From positions 95,756 to 159,755 of the forward strand of contig NZ_JAAGKM010000003.1 in NCBI RefSeq assembly GCF_019308355.1: a DNA stretch of 64,000 nucleotides, read 5' to 3'. The position numbers and the translations under genes were made by a program. The DNA is from Empedobacter falsenii. Its GTDB lineage: Bacteria; Bacteroidota; Bacteroidia; Flavobacteriales; Weeksellaceae. The notes below the pieces were generated by a model. The model was not told the origin of the DNA. It ran no database searches and was given only the letters and a program-made list of their open reading frames with translations. Below, piece by piece: positions 55,562 to 63,890 of the stretch. Position 1 is the stretch's first letter; each line of letters starts with the position of its first letter.

Positions 55562-55636
55562 TCGGGGTGGCAGGATTCGAACCTGCGACCTCCTGCTCCC
55601 AAAGCAGGCGCGATGACCGGGCTACGCTACACCCCG
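55562..55636 (-). tRNA. tRNA-Pro (TGG), copy 3
   Basis: Same 75-base sequence as copies 1 and 2. It is the first gene of the cluster. Its upstream flank differs from the other two, since it carries the cluster promoter. Confidence 0.95.
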
Positions 55637-55658
55637 ATAGATTTCATTATCGTGGGTG

Positions 55659-55691
55659 CAAATGTAAGGTGATTTTTGAAAATTAACCAAA
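55659..55691 (-). promoter_or_regulatory. Promoter for the tRNA cluster
   Basis: On the minus strand TACATTTG (55659-55666) matches TAnnTTTG. TTTG at 55688-55691 is 21 bases upstream, slightly long. It lies in the 60 bases after trpB; no terminator separates trpB from it, so read-through from the trp operon is possible. Confidence 0.55.
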
Positions 55692-55696
55692 TATTT

Positions 55697-56881
55697 TTAA
55701 GAATATTTTTCGGAAACTTTCATATATGTTTCTAAATCTTTATCTCCTCTTCCTGAAAGATTCAGAATCACAATGTCTTGCGGTTTAAAATTAATTTTTT
55801 CTAAAGCAGCTAAAGCGTGAGAAGATTCTAATGCAGGAATGATTCCTTCCTCTTTTGTCAACATAAAAGCAGCTTCCAAGGCTTCATCATCTGTTGCATT
55901 TAAGAATTCAGCACGTCCAGTTTTGAACAAATGCGCATGTAAAGGACCAACGCCAGGATAATCTAATCCAGCCGAAATTGAATAAGGTTCAACAATTTGT
56001 CCATCTTTATCTTGCATCAATAATGTTCGACTTCCGTGAATAATTCCTTCTGTTCCTTTGATAGTTGTAGCAGCAGTTTCTCCAGATTCTACGCCCAAAC
56101 CTGCCGCTTCAACCGCGATTAATTTGACAGAATCATCATTTAAAAAATGATAAAAAGCTCCCGCAGCATTACTTCCGCCACCAACACAAGCAATCACGTA
56201 ATCAGGATTTTCTTTCCCATATTTCTCTTTCATTTGTGCTTTAATTTCTTCTGAAATAATCGCTTGGAATTTCGTTACCATTGCTGGATAAGGATGAGGA
56301 CCAACTACAGAACCAATGATGTAAAAAGTTTCAGGATTATTGATCCAATAACGAATCGCTTCATTTGTTGCATCTTTCAAGGTTTTACTTCCTGAGGTTG
56401 CTGGAATAACTTCTGCACCTAACATTTTCATTCGTGCAACATTTGGTGCTTGACGAGCAATGTCAATTTCTCCCATAAAAACGATACATTCTAATCCCAT
56501 CAACGCACAAACAGTAGCAGTTGCAACACCATGTTGTCCAGCACCAGTTTCGGCAATAATTTTGGTTTTACCCATTCGTTTTGCTAAAAGAGCTTGACCA
56601 ATCGCATTATTGATTTTATGTGCACCTGTATGATTCAAATCTTCTCGTTTTAAAAGAATATTGGTGTTATATTTTTTGGAAAGATTTGGTGCAAAATACA
56701 ATGGACTTGGACGTCCAACATAATCTTTTAACAACAAATTAAATTCATTTTTAAATTCGTCTGTATCGACATATTTTGCTAAAGCTTCAGATAATTCTTC
56801 ACAATTATGATGTAATAACTCTGGGATAAATGCTCCTCCAAATTCACCATAAAAACCTCTTTCGTCAACTTCGTATTTCAT
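55697..56881 (-). CDS. trpB: Tryptophan synthase beta chain
   Basis: 394 residues, the PLP enzyme that joins indole and serine. The PLP Lys is in [20 protein letters not shown], the phosphate-binding loop is [12 protein letters not shown], and the catalytic Glu region is [20 protein letters not shown]. Complete. It is last in the six-gene operon trpEGDCFB, 12 bases after trpF. trpA would be expected next but is at 18.6 kb instead. Confidence 0.98.
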   Translation of the reverse strand: MKYEVDERGFYGEFGGAFIPELLHHNCEELSEALAKYVDTDEFKNEFNLLLKDYVGRPSPLYFAPNLSKKYNTNILLKREDLNHTGAHKINNAIGQALLAKRMGKTKIIAETGAGQHGVATATVCALMGLECIVFMGEIDIARQAPNVARMKMLGAEVIPATSGSKTLKDATNEAIRYWINNPETFYIIGSVVGPHPYPAMVTKFQAIISEEIKAQMKEKYGKENPDYVIACVGGGSNAAGAFYHFLNDDSVKLIAVEAAGLGVESGETAATTIKGTEGIIHGSRTLLMQDKDGQIVEPYSISAGLDYPGVGPLHAHLFKTGRAEFLNATDDEALEAAFMLTKEEGIIPALESSHALAALEKINFKPQDIVILNLSGRGDKDLETYMKVSEKYS

Positions 56882-56893
56882 TTTGTTTCTTTT

Positions 56894-57565
56894 TTAATTT
56901 TGTTCAATTCGTCCATCAATTGTATCGATAAACTGTTTTACTTCGTCAGTTTTTTTTATTCCTGGTGCTGACTCAAAACCACTATTGATATCAAATCCAA
57001 TACATTTCGGATGCTGAAAATTTTTCAAGATAAATGCATCTTCAAGTGTTATTCCGCCACTTAATAAAAAGGGTATTGATAACTGATAATTTGTTAACAA
57101 TTGCCAATCGAATTTCTTTCCAGTTCCTCCGTAATTATTTGATTTTGTATCGAAAACAAAACTATCAATAACTTGTTGATAAGTGGTTAATTGTTGAAAA
57201 TCTTCAATCGATTTTATGCCAACGGCTTTCCAAATTTTAAAGTCTAAAAAGTTTTCATCAGTTAATAATCGTTGATGTTTTTGATTGATTAATTCTTCAC
57301 AAAAGTCAGCTGTTTCATCACCATGTAATTGGACAACATCTAATTTATATTCTTCAACTTTTTCGAGAATTTTCTCGACTGATTCATTCACGAAAACGCC
57401 AACTTTTTCTGCATTCGGAAAAACTTCAAAAATAGATTCGTCTTCTACAAATCTTTTTGATTTTGGATAGAAAATAAAGCCTACATAATCGGGTTCGATT
57501 GCTGCAATTTCTTTAAAATTTTCGATGTTATTATTTCCGCAAACCTTTACTTGAAAACGTTTCAT
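56894..57565 (-). CDS. trpF: Phosphoribosylanthranilate isomerase
   Basis: 223 residues, a TIM barrel that isomerises phosphoribosylanthranilate. Cys and Asp catalytic residues lie in FQVKVCGNNNIENFKEIA and SFVFDTKSNNYGGTGKKFDW. The phosphate site is PFLLSGGITLEDAF, and the end has IGFDINSGFESAPGIKKTDE. It overlaps trpC by four bases and precedes trpB by 12. Confidence 0.96.
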   Translation of the reverse strand: MKRFQVKVCGNNNIENFKEIAAIEPDYVGFIFYPKSKRFVEDESIFEVFPNAEKVGVFVNESVEKILEKVEEYKLDVVQLHGDETADFCEELINQKHQRLLTDENFLDFKIWKAVGIKSIEDFQQLTTYQQVIDSFVFDTKSNNYGGTGKKFDWQLLTNYQLSIPFLLSGGITLEDAFILKNFQHPKCIGFDINSGFESAPGIKKTDEVKQFIDTIDGRIEQN

Positions 57566-58347
57566 TTTGATTCTTTTACAAATTGCTCAAATGCTTGAGA
57601 TGGATTATCTGCTTTCATAAAATTTTCACCAATTAAAAATGCCTGAAATCCAGCTTGTCTTAATTCTTTTACTGTTTTAGGATCAGAAATTCCACTTTCC
57701 GCAACTTTAATTAAATCGGTTGGTAATTGTTTTAAAATTTGTTTTGATTTTTCGATATCAACTTCAAAATTTTTCAAATTACGATTGTTAATTCCAATCA
57801 AATCAATGAATTCATTTACCTTTTCTAATTGATCTTCTGAATGTAATTCCAATAAAACTTCTAATCCAATTCCCTTAGCAGTTTTAGCTAAATTATAGAC
57901 TTCGTCTTTTGTTAAACATTCTGCAATTAATAACATCAAATCTGCACCAATCGCTTTTGTTTCGTACACTTGAAATTCATCAACAATAAAATCTTTACGC
58001 AAAACAGGAATATTCAACACTTCTTTTGCTTGTTTTAAATCATCAAAACTTCCGCCAAAAAATTGCTCATCTGTTAAAACAGAAACGACAGAAGCACCAA
58101 ACTTTTCGTAACCGGAAACAACTTCTTTTACATTTGCGTCTTTGTTAATAAAACCTTTCGATGGTGATTTTCGCTTAAATTCTGCAATAATTCCAGATTT
58201 TAATTTATCTAAAATTGAAGCTTTTGTAGATTTAACAGGAAGCAAAAAATTTTCTGAATTTCTAAAACTTTCTATTGATTGAGTTTTCTGTTTTTCTAAA
58301 ATTTCAATACGTTTTTGCGCGACAATTTCGTCTAATATCGTTTTCAT
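57562..58347 (-). CDS. trpC: Indole-3-glycerol-phosphate synthase
   Basis: 261 residues. Motifs: AEFKRKSPSKGFINKDANVK (catalytic Lys), VLTDEQFFGGSFDDLKQAKE, LRKDFIVDEFQVYETKAIGA, GINNRNLKNFEVD and VAESGISDP. Catalyses ring closure with loss of CO2 and water. It overlaps trpD by four bases and trpF by four. Confidence 0.97.
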   Translation of the reverse strand: MKTILDEIVAQKRIEILEKQKTQSIESFRNSENFLLPVKSTKASILDKLKSGIIAEFKRKSPSKGFINKDANVKEVVSGYEKFGASVVSVLTDEQFFGGSFDDLKQAKEVLNIPVLRKDFIVDEFQVYETKAIGADLMLLIAECLTKDEVYNLAKTAKGIGLEVLLELHSEDQLEKVNEFIDLIGINNRNLKNFEVDIEKSKQILKQLPTDLIKVAESGISDPKTVKELRQAGFQAFLIGENFMKADNPSQAFEQFVKESK

Positions 58348-59330
58348 GGTTTCATTAATTTTTGGAATACATTCAATGCTTTTTTACTGTCTAAACTTTC
58401 GTTCGCAATTGCTACACATTCGATTAAATCTTTGGTTGGATAAATTGTTTTAAGCGCTAAAGCAGCATTTGCTAAAACAACTTCTTTTTGTGCTTTAGTT
58501 GAATTTCCTTCTAAAACGCTCAAAAATATTTTTGAATTTTCTTCGATTGATTTTCCTCCTTTTATCTCATCAGGTTGAAGAATATTTAAACCAAAATCTT
58601 TACTTTCTAAAACAAATTCCCCCGAATTATTGAACACTTTTGTAGGCGATGTCAACGAAACTTCATCATAACCAGCCAACGCAGTCGAAATCGAATATTT
58701 CACGCCCGAATTTTGCATCACATAATGATATAATCGAGCAGTTTTGACATCATATGTTCCTAAATTTTGAAATTCTGGTTGAACAGGATTCACCAAAGGC
58801 CCCATTAAATTGAAAAATGTTTTTATCGCCAAACCTTTTCTAATCGGAGCAACTTTCGCTAAAGCCGGATGAAAGAGTGGCGCATGTAAAAATGTAATTC
58901 CAACTTCTTCGAACTCACGTTTTAATTTATCTTGATTAACAGAAAATTCGTAACCAAAATTATCCAACATATTCGAAGAACCGCTTACAGACGACGTTCC
59001 GTAATTTCCTTGTTTAATAATTTTCTCTCCAGCTCCAGCCAAGACAAAACAACTCAATGTCGAAATATTAAAAGTGTCTTTTCCGTCACCGCCCGTTCCT
59101 ACAACATCAATCGCTTGCTTTGGTAAATTAACTTTGATGCATAAATCTAACAACGCTCGACGATATCCTTTTAATTCTTCCAACGTAATGTTACGCATAT
59201 TAAAAATGGTCATAAATGAAGCTAATTCGACAGCCGAATATTTTTCTTCCGAAATTTCCACCATAATTTGATAGGCTTCATTTTCGCTCAAAGTATAATT
59301 TTCGAATAATAAATTTAATAATTTTTTCAT
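58344..59330 (-). CDS. trpD: Anthranilate phosphoribosyltransferase
   Basis: 328 residues. PRPP/anthranilate motif is VGTGGDGKDTFNISTLSCFV, then GNYGTSSVSGSSNMLDNFGY, LHAPLFHPALAKVAPIRKGL and NLMGPLVNPVQP. It transfers phosphoribose to anthranilate. It follows trpG by four bases and overlaps trpC by four. Confidence 0.97.
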   Translation of the reverse strand: MKKLLNLLFENYTLSENEAYQIMVEISEEKYSAVELASFMTIFNMRNITLEELKGYRRALLDLCIKVNLPKQAIDVVGTGGDGKDTFNISTLSCFVLAGAGEKIIKQGNYGTSSVSGSSNMLDNFGYEFSVNQDKLKREFEEVGITFLHAPLFHPALAKVAPIRKGLAIKTFFNLMGPLVNPVQPEFQNLGTYDVKTARLYHYVMQNSGVKYSISTALAGYDEVSLTSPTKVFNNSGEFVLESKDFGLNILQPDEIKGGKSIEENSKIFLSVLEGNSTKAQKEVVLANAALALKTIYPTKDLIECVAIANESLDSKKALNVFQKLMKP

Positions 59331-59334
59331 CGTT

Positions 59335-59898
59335 TTAAGCTTCTAACCAATTCTTAATCATCTCATCTCCAAGTGGTGTTAAAATAGATTCTGGATGAAA
59401 CTGAACACCGCGAACATCATACGTTTTGTGACGTAAAGCCATCACTTCTCCTTTTGGACCAACTGCTGTAATTTCTAATTCTTCAGGAAAATCTTCATTT
59501 GAAACTACCCAAGAATGGTAACGTCCAACTTCTAATTTTTTTGGTAAATTTTGGAATAACACTTCGTCTTTTATTACTTCAATTTTAGATTCAACTCCGT
59601 GAAAAACTTCTTGTGTATTTAATAATTTCCCTCCAAAAACTTCTCCAATTGCTTGTTGTCCTAAACAAACGCCAAAAATAGATTTTGTTGAAGCATATTT
59701 CTCGATGATTGGTTTCAATAAATTGGCTTCATCAGGAACTCCTGGACCTGGAGAAAGTAATATTTTATCATAATTATTCACATCTTCCAAAGTAATTCCA
59801 TCATTGCGAACAACGGTAATATCATCGGCGAATTTCTTTAATGAATGCACTAAATTATAGGTGAACGAATCGTAATTATCGATAACTAAAATTTTCAT
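59335..59898 (-). CDS. trpG: Anthranilate synthase component II (glutamine amidotransferase)
   Basis: 187 residues, a class I glutamine amidotransferase. The catalytic Cys is in FGVCLGQQAIGEVFGGKL, the His/Glu pair in VQFHPESILTPLG, and SPGPGVPDEA precedes the nucleophile region. It supplies ammonia to TrpE. It lies four bases after trpE and before trpD. A folate-type PabA role cannot be excluded, but the context is trp. Confidence 0.96.
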   Translation of the reverse strand: MKILVIDNYDSFTYNLVHSLKKFADDITVVRNDGITLEDVNNYDKILLSPGPGVPDEANLLKPIIEKYASTKSIFGVCLGQQAIGEVFGGKLLNTQEVFHGVESKIEVIKDEVLFQNLPKKLEVGRYHSWVVSNEDFPEELEITAVGPKGEVMALRHKTYDVRGVQFHPESILTPLGDEMIKNWLEA

Positions 59899-59901
59899 AG
59901 T

Positions 59902-61296
59902 TTATAGGTTTTGAGCGATTTCTATTGAGCGACGAAGCGCTCCTAATTTATGATTGACTTCTTGTAATTCATTTTCTTCGACCGATTTGGAAACAACTCC
60001 AGCACCAGCCTGAAAATATAAGGTATTTTGTTTGCTGACGAACGTACGAATCGCAATCGCCATGTTGATGTCACCGTTGAATCCTAAATATCCAATTCCG
60101 CCACCATAAACGCCACGATTTTGATTTTCGTAACCGTCTAATAATTCCATTGCTTTGAATTTTGGTGCGCCAGAAAGTGTTCCAGCCGGAAAAGAGTCTG
60201 CAAAAACTTTCATCGTATTTACGCTTGGATCCAATTGAGCAGTTACTTTTGAAACCATGTGAATCACATGCGAGAAATACTGAATTTCTTTGTATTGTGC
60301 GACTTTTACATCAGCAGAATTTCGACTTAAATCATTGCGAGCCAAATCGACCAACATCACATGCTCTTCATTTTCTTTTGGGTCAGCAATTAATTTTTCG
60401 GTCAATTCTTTGTCCAAAGTTGGACTTCCAGTTCTGCGAACTGTTCCTGCAATAGGATGAATTTCTGCATGATTATTATTAATGATAATTTGCGCTTCTG
60501 GTGAAGATCCGAAGATTTTATAATTTCCGTAATCGAAATAAAACAAATAGGGCGAAGGATTTACAGAGCGTAAAATGCGGTAAACATTAAATTCGTCACC
60601 CGAAAATTTTTGTTTGAATTGACGAGAAGGAACAATTTGGAAAACATCTCCACGGAAACAAGATTGTTTACATTTTGTCACCATTTCTTTGAATTCATCA
60701 TCTGTTAAATTCGATTGAATTTCACTTTCTACATTAAATGGATATTCAACAATTGATTTGTTATGAACAACACTTTTAATTTCAGAAAATTTAGAATCTA
60801 TTTCATCATTTTGAAATTCGATGAATTGAATTTCATTGTGAAAATGATTGAACACCACAATATTTTGATAGAACGAATACGAAAATTCTGGAATCGTTGC
60901 TTCGTTTCCTTTTGCTGAAAATTTTACTGTTTCAAAATGTGGAATCGCATCCCACGCAATGTATCCAAATAAACCATTTACAGGTAAATCTTCTCCATTT
61001 TGAATCATAAACTGACTTGTAAATTTTTTGAATTTCTCTGTCAATTCTTGACCATTCAACGCATATTCTTTTGTTTCTCCATTCGCATACGTTTCATTCA
61101 CAATTCCGTTTGTAACCTTAAAAGTTGCGATCGGATTTAGACAAATAAAAGAGTTAGCATCTGTCTTAGAATGATAGTCAGAACTCTCTAATAATAAGGC
61201 ATTCGGATAAATATCTCGCAATTTCAAATAAAGCTGAACAGGAGTTGTTAAATCGGCTAAAACAGTTTCTTTCTGTATGTTAAAAGTTAAATTCAT
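59902..61296 (-). CDS. trpE: Anthranilate synthase component I
   Basis: 464 residues, converts chorismate to anthranilate. The N-terminal regulatory part has LLESSDYHSKTDANSFICL, the Trp-feedback site including ESSD. The catalytic domain has RGDVFQIVPSRQFKQ, PIAGTVRRTG, EHVMLVDLARNDLSR, FPAGTLSGAPKFKAMELLD and YGGGIGYLGFNGD. First gene of the operon; preceded by the leader peptide and terminator. The ESSD Ser-Asp region suggests feedback inhibition by tryptophan. Confidence 0.97.
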   Translation of the reverse strand: MNLTFNIQKETVLADLTTPVQLYLKLRDIYPNALLLESSDYHSKTDANSFICLNPIATFKVTNGIVNETYANGETKEYALNGQELTEKFKKFTSQFMIQNGEDLPVNGLFGYIAWDAIPHFETVKFSAKGNEATIPEFSYSFYQNIVVFNHFHNEIQFIEFQNDEIDSKFSEIKSVVHNKSIVEYPFNVESEIQSNLTDDEFKEMVTKCKQSCFRGDVFQIVPSRQFKQKFSGDEFNVYRILRSVNPSPYLFYFDYGNYKIFGSSPEAQIIINNNHAEIHPIAGTVRRTGSPTLDKELTEKLIADPKENEEHVMLVDLARNDLSRNSADVKVAQYKEIQYFSHVIHMVSKVTAQLDPSVNTMKVFADSFPAGTLSGAPKFKAMELLDGYENQNRGVYGGGIGYLGFNGDINMAIAIRTFVSKQNTLYFQAGAGVVSKSVEENELQEVNHKLGALRRSIEIAQNL

Positions 61297-61322
61297 TTGT
61301 TAAATATTTAGGTTTAGAGCAC

Positions 61323-61356
61323 AAAAAAAGGCTTGTCGGTTACGACAAGCCTTTTC
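61323..61356 (-). terminator. trp attenuator terminator
   Basis: Stem AGGCTTGTCG / CGACAAGCCT (61329-61338 and 61343-61352) with loop GTTA. On the minus strand seven T follow. It lies between the leader peptide and trpE, 23 bases beyond the leader stop codon. GGTT and AAG at the end of the leader gene can pair with CTT and AACC in the 5' half and loop of the terminator, a possible antiterminator (inference). Confidence 0.85.
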
Positions 61357-61378
61357 TACATATAACTGCATAGAGGTC

Positions 61379-61441
61379 TTACGAACCAACGTTTTGTTGT
61401 TCGATATTCCACCACCAGTTATTTGTAAATAATGTTTTCAT
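61379..61441 (-). CDS. trpL: trp operon leader peptide
   Basis: A 20-residue open frame, MKTLFTNNWWWNIEQQNVGS, with three consecutive Trp codons at positions 9-11 (61409-61417). Trp is rare, so three in a row directly before an attenuator and trpE marks a classic transcription-attenuation leader. Stalling at these codons when charged tRNA-Trp is low would block the terminator and allow trpEGDCFB transcription. The ATG lies only five bases after the -7 element, so the transcript probably starts at or next to it and the peptide would be read from a leaderless mRNA. Confidence 0.88.
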   Translation of the reverse strand: MKTLFTNNWWWNIEQQNVGS

Positions 61442-61446
61442 TGGGA

Positions 61447-61477
61447 CAAATTTAGGAAGGATTTTGAATTGTACAAA
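61447..61477 (-). promoter_or_regulatory. trp operon promoter
   Basis: On the minus strand TTTG (61474-61477), 19 bases, then TAAATTTG (61447-61454): a full match to the Bacteroidota consensus. Expected start about 61441-61442. Confidence 0.85.
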
Positions 61478-61549
61478 TTATTTTTTGATAAATTTTTTAG
61501 TTGAGTGAACAATTGATATTTTTGAGTGAATAATAAAAACACAAACAAA

Positions 61550-62326
61550 ATGGAATATAATTATAACAATCTGATTGTTGAAGTAGAAAATAAAATTGCA
61601 TTAGTTACCTTAAATCGTCCGCAAGCATTAAATGCATTGAACAAAGATTTATTAGATGATATTTCAAACTTTTTTACAGACGCAGATTCTGATCCCGCTA
61701 TTCGAGTAATTATTTTAACAGGTTCTGGTGAAAAATCTTTCGTTGCTGGTGCTGATATCAAAGAATTTGCAAGTTTTGATGGTCGTCAAGGTGAAAAATT
61801 AGCTGCAAAAGGACAAGAAAATGTTTTTGATAAAATTGAAAATTCTAAAAAACCTGTAATCGCCGCAGTGAATGGTTTTGCTTTAGGAGGTGGTTTAGAA
61901 TTAGCGATGGCGTCTCATTTTCGTATAGCATCAACCAATGCAAAATTAGGATTACCAGAGGTTACATTAGGTTTGATTCCAGGTTATGGAGGAACGCAAC
62001 GTTTGCCAAAATTAATTGGAAAAGGTCGTGCAATGCAGGCAATTATGACAGCAGATATGTTTACAGCTGAACGCGCGTATGAAATTGGTTTAGTGAATGA
62101 AGTTGTTGAGCAAGCTGAATTAATTGATCGAGCAAAAGAAATTGCGACTAAAATTTCAAAAAATTCTTCTGTAGCGATTCGTCACGCGATTCGAGCGATT
62201 AATGCGTCAGATAAAGACAATGGTTTTGAAGTTGAAATTGAAAGTTTCGGAAATTTATTTGACGAAGAAGATTTCAAAGAAGGAACAACTGCTTTTGTTG
62301 AGAAAAGAAAACCTAATTTTAAGTAA
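61550..62326 (+). CDS. Enoyl-CoA hydratase/isomerase family protein
   Basis: 258 residues from the ATG at 61550. A start eight codons upstream gives an unlikely Asn/Lys-rich tail. Crotonase motifs are ALVTLNRPQALNALNKDLLD, the CoA oxyanion-hole segment KSFVAGADIKEFASF, and the active-site FALGGGLELAMASHF followed by LPEVTLGLIPGYGGTQRLPK with catalytic Glu. It acts on acyl-CoA in beta-oxidation or a related pathway. Its full length and both catalytic loops fit a classical enoyl-CoA hydratase. Confidence 0.92.
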   Translation: MEYNYNNLIVEVENKIALVTLNRPQALNALNKDLLDDISNFFTDADSDPAIRVIILTGSGEKSFVAGADIKEFASFDGRQGEKLAAKGQENVFDKIENSKKPVIAAVNGFALGGGLELAMASHFRIASTNAKLGLPEVTLGLIPGYGGTQRLPKLIGKGRAMQAIMTADMFTAERAYEIGLVNEVVEQAELIDRAKEIATKISKNSSVAIRHAIRAINASDKDNGFEVEIESFGNLFDEEDFKEGTTAFVEKRKPNFK

Positions 62327-62340
62327 ATTTACATAAGCAA

Positions 62341-62368
62341 AAAAATCCGCTCAATGAGCGGATTTTTT
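62341..62368. terminator. Bidirectional terminator
   Basis: Stem AAAAATCCGCTC / GAGCGGATTTTT (62341-62352 and 62356-62367), between the crotonase and thioredoxin genes. Confidence 0.85.
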
Positions 62369-62399
62369 AATCGACTTTGGCTGCAAAGCAAACCTATTT

Positions 62400-62756
62400 T
62401 TAAATATATTTTTTGATTTCTGCCACCAATTGTTCTTTTGGCCTTGCTCCACTTTGTTTCCATAATAATTCACCATTTTTGAAAATAGCAAAAGTCGGAA
62501 CTCCTTGCACTTGATATCGTGCAGCTAAATCTTGATATTTATCAACATCCACTTTTAGGATTTTGACATCACCTCCCAATTCTTCTTTCACTTGTTGCAA
62601 AATTGGCCCCATCATTTGACAAGGACCACACCAAGTTGCAAAAAAATCTAACAAAACTGGTTTATCTGAATTAATAATTTCTTCAAAAGTCATCGTTTTT
62701 GATTCTTCTTGGTTATTTGATTGATTTTTATTTCGGTTGAATAAATTTTTAAACAT
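62400..62756 (-). CDS. trxA: Thioredoxin
   Basis: 118 residues. The active-site CXXC is in FFATWCGPCQMMGPIL with WCGPC, followed by DVDKYQDLAARYQVQGVPTF with the cis-Pro and AIFKNGELLWKQSG. It reduces disulfides in the cytosol using thioredoxin reductase. The N terminus is extended by about 20 residues (MFKNLFNRNKNQSNNQEESK), an unusually Asn-rich leader with no signal peptide. The 5' region carries a hairpin cluster. Confidence 0.95.
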   Translation of the reverse strand: MFKNLFNRNKNQSNNQEESKTMTFEEIINSDKPVLLDFFATWCGPCQMMGPILQQVKEELGGDVKILKVDVDKYQDLAARYQVQGVPTFAIFKNGELLWKQSGARPKEQLVAEIKKYI

Positions 62757-62786
62757 CTTTATTTTTTCTTCTTAAATATACTAAAA

Positions 62787-62877
62787 AAGCACTTCCGAAG
62801 AAGTGCTTCATAATTAGTTTTACTAATTATTAACCTAACCTATGAAAAATTTATTCTACTGTTAGTGCTACTAACAT
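62787..62877 (-). ncRNA. Hairpin-rich RNA candidate upstream of trxA
   Basis: Three perfect hairpins in a row on the minus strand: GTTAGT/ACTAAC (62861-62875), TAATTAGT/ACTAATTA (62811-62829), and AAGCACTTC/GAAGTGCTT (62788-62808), the last followed by T6. The third is a terminator. This could be a small RNA or a structured trxA leader with premature termination. No clear promoter was found; the nearest is CATATTTG about 80 bases upstream. A short open frame (ATG at 62877, eight codons) lies in the first hairpin, perhaps by chance. Confidence 0.4.
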
Positions 62878-62990
62878 TTAGATATAATCAAAACAAATAC
62901 CAATTTTAAAATACTGACAATCTGTTTTTTACATTTAACATAATTTAAGAAATAGGCTAACGCAAATATGTTTTATTTTAAAAATTTCTA

Positions 62991-63626
62991 CTATAATTCA
63001 CACACAAATTTTGGATTAACTGATTTTATTTCAGCTATCACTGACATTATTTCTTCTTTGGTTGAATTCTCTTCCAATCTTTTCAATTGTTCCGAATTCA
63101 AACCAATCATTTGTATAAATATCACTTTACCATGAGGCGTATCAATTTCATCTAAATCATCATCCTTGATAAAAGCCAAACCAACAATATCCGTTTCCGA
63201 ATCTGTACGAATTGGACCTCCTAATGGTAAAAACTGGTATTCATCAAACCAAACTTTTGTTTCGTTCACGAATCGCCCCAAATTATTCATTAATTGAACT
63301 ACCCAAAAAGGATCTTCACCATTATCATCTTTAACAGGTTTCACGCGGAAAGAAAACTCAAATCCCCATTTACTAAAATCCGCTCCTACACTTTCCTCAG
63401 AATAGTATAAATGCGACATTCCGTAACTCACCAAATGATAATAACCATTCACATTAAAAACCGCAACGCCATCAATTGGATCATCTCCACCTTGAAAAGA
63501 CATCACCTGCGGCGAATAAAAACGAGGCTCTAAAGTCCCATAAACTTCTTTTAAGCGATTTTCGATCGCAATTGCACCAACCGCTTGATCTGATTTATAT
63601 TGTTTTTTGTATTCTTCTAAATTCAT
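62991..63626 (-). CDS. Suppressor-of-fused (SUFU) domain protein
   Basis: 211 residues, a single-domain cytosolic protein. SUFU-type segments are GGDDPIDGVAVFNVNGYYHL, VSYGMSHLYYSEESVGADFS, KWGFEFSFRVKPV and WVVQLMNNLGRFVN, followed by LGGPIRTDSETDIVGLAFIK. In bacteria SUFU proteins are often found in toxin-immunity or unknown contexts, but no toxin gene lies beside it here. Complete, with a clear ATG. Confidence 0.82.
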   Translation of the reverse strand: MNLEEYKKQYKSDQAVGAIAIENRLKEVYGTLEPRFYSPQVMSFQGGDDPIDGVAVFNVNGYYHLVSYGMSHLYYSEESVGADFSKWGFEFSFRVKPVKDDNGEDPFWVVQLMNNLGRFVNETKVWFDEYQFLPLGGPIRTDSETDIVGLAFIKDDDLDEIDTPHGKVIFIQMIGLNSEQLKRLEENSTKEEIMSVIAEIKSVNPKFVCEL

Positions 63627-63671
63627 GATGCAAAAATAGTTTATCCAATCTTAATTCTCAGTTAAAGACAT

Positions 63672-63705
63672 AAAAAAAGAGAGCTTCTTGTTAGAAACTC
63701 TCTTT
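63672..63705 (-). terminator. Hairpin terminator at the right end
   Basis: Stem AAAGAGAG (63676-63683) / CTCTCTTT (63698-63705), with an inner TTCT/AGAA pairing. On the minus strand it is followed by T7. It would serve a minus-strand transcript arriving from the right, matching the tRNA-like remnant next to it. Confidence 0.6.
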
Positions 63706-63725
63706 GTAGTAGCGAGGACCGGACT
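63706..63725 (-). other. tRNA 3'-end-like remnant, possible attachment site
   Basis: On the minus strand AGTCCGGTCCTCGCTAC, read just before the terminator, looks like the T-stem 3' half, acceptor 3' strand and discriminator of a tRNA. The rest of the tRNA is not present: the T loop and everything upstream are replaced by AT-rich sequence. This is the pattern left at one end of an element integrated in a tRNA gene. It is inference; the full tRNA is not seen. Confidence 0.4.
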
Positions 63726-63782
63726 ATATAATATTCTCTGTATCTCTCACTATCACTAAGATTTTTTCATCTATATTTTTTA

Positions 63783-63803
63783 TGTATGCCTAATTGTATG
63801 CCT
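63783..63803 (+). repeat. Direct repeat TGTATGCCT
   Basis: Two copies of TGTATGCCT, at 63783-63791 and 63795-63803, 12 bases apart, close to the possible attachment site. They could be recombinase or excisionase binding sites; not otherwise supported. The rest of 63627-63890 shows no gene. Confidence 0.35.
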
Positions 63804-63890
63804 TTAATATGGTTTACCAATAGAAACACCTAATTATTTACCAGGAGTTATAAAAATACTACATTGACACAAGATGTAATCTTCCCCTTG

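Noticed and set aside
55135..55672. Open frames beginning MSGWQDSNLRPPAPKAG in the tRNA cluster
   Set aside because: These are translations across tRNA-Pro genes on the opposite strand, a well-known annotation artefact.
62851..62877. Eight-codon frame (MLVALTVE) as a leader peptide
   Set aside because: Too short, no ribosome or promoter evidence, and it overlaps a hairpin. It is not linked to branched-chain amino-acid genes.
62991..63626. SUFU protein as an immunity protein of a toxin system
   Set aside because: No toxin-like gene or polymorphic-toxin repeats lie next to it.
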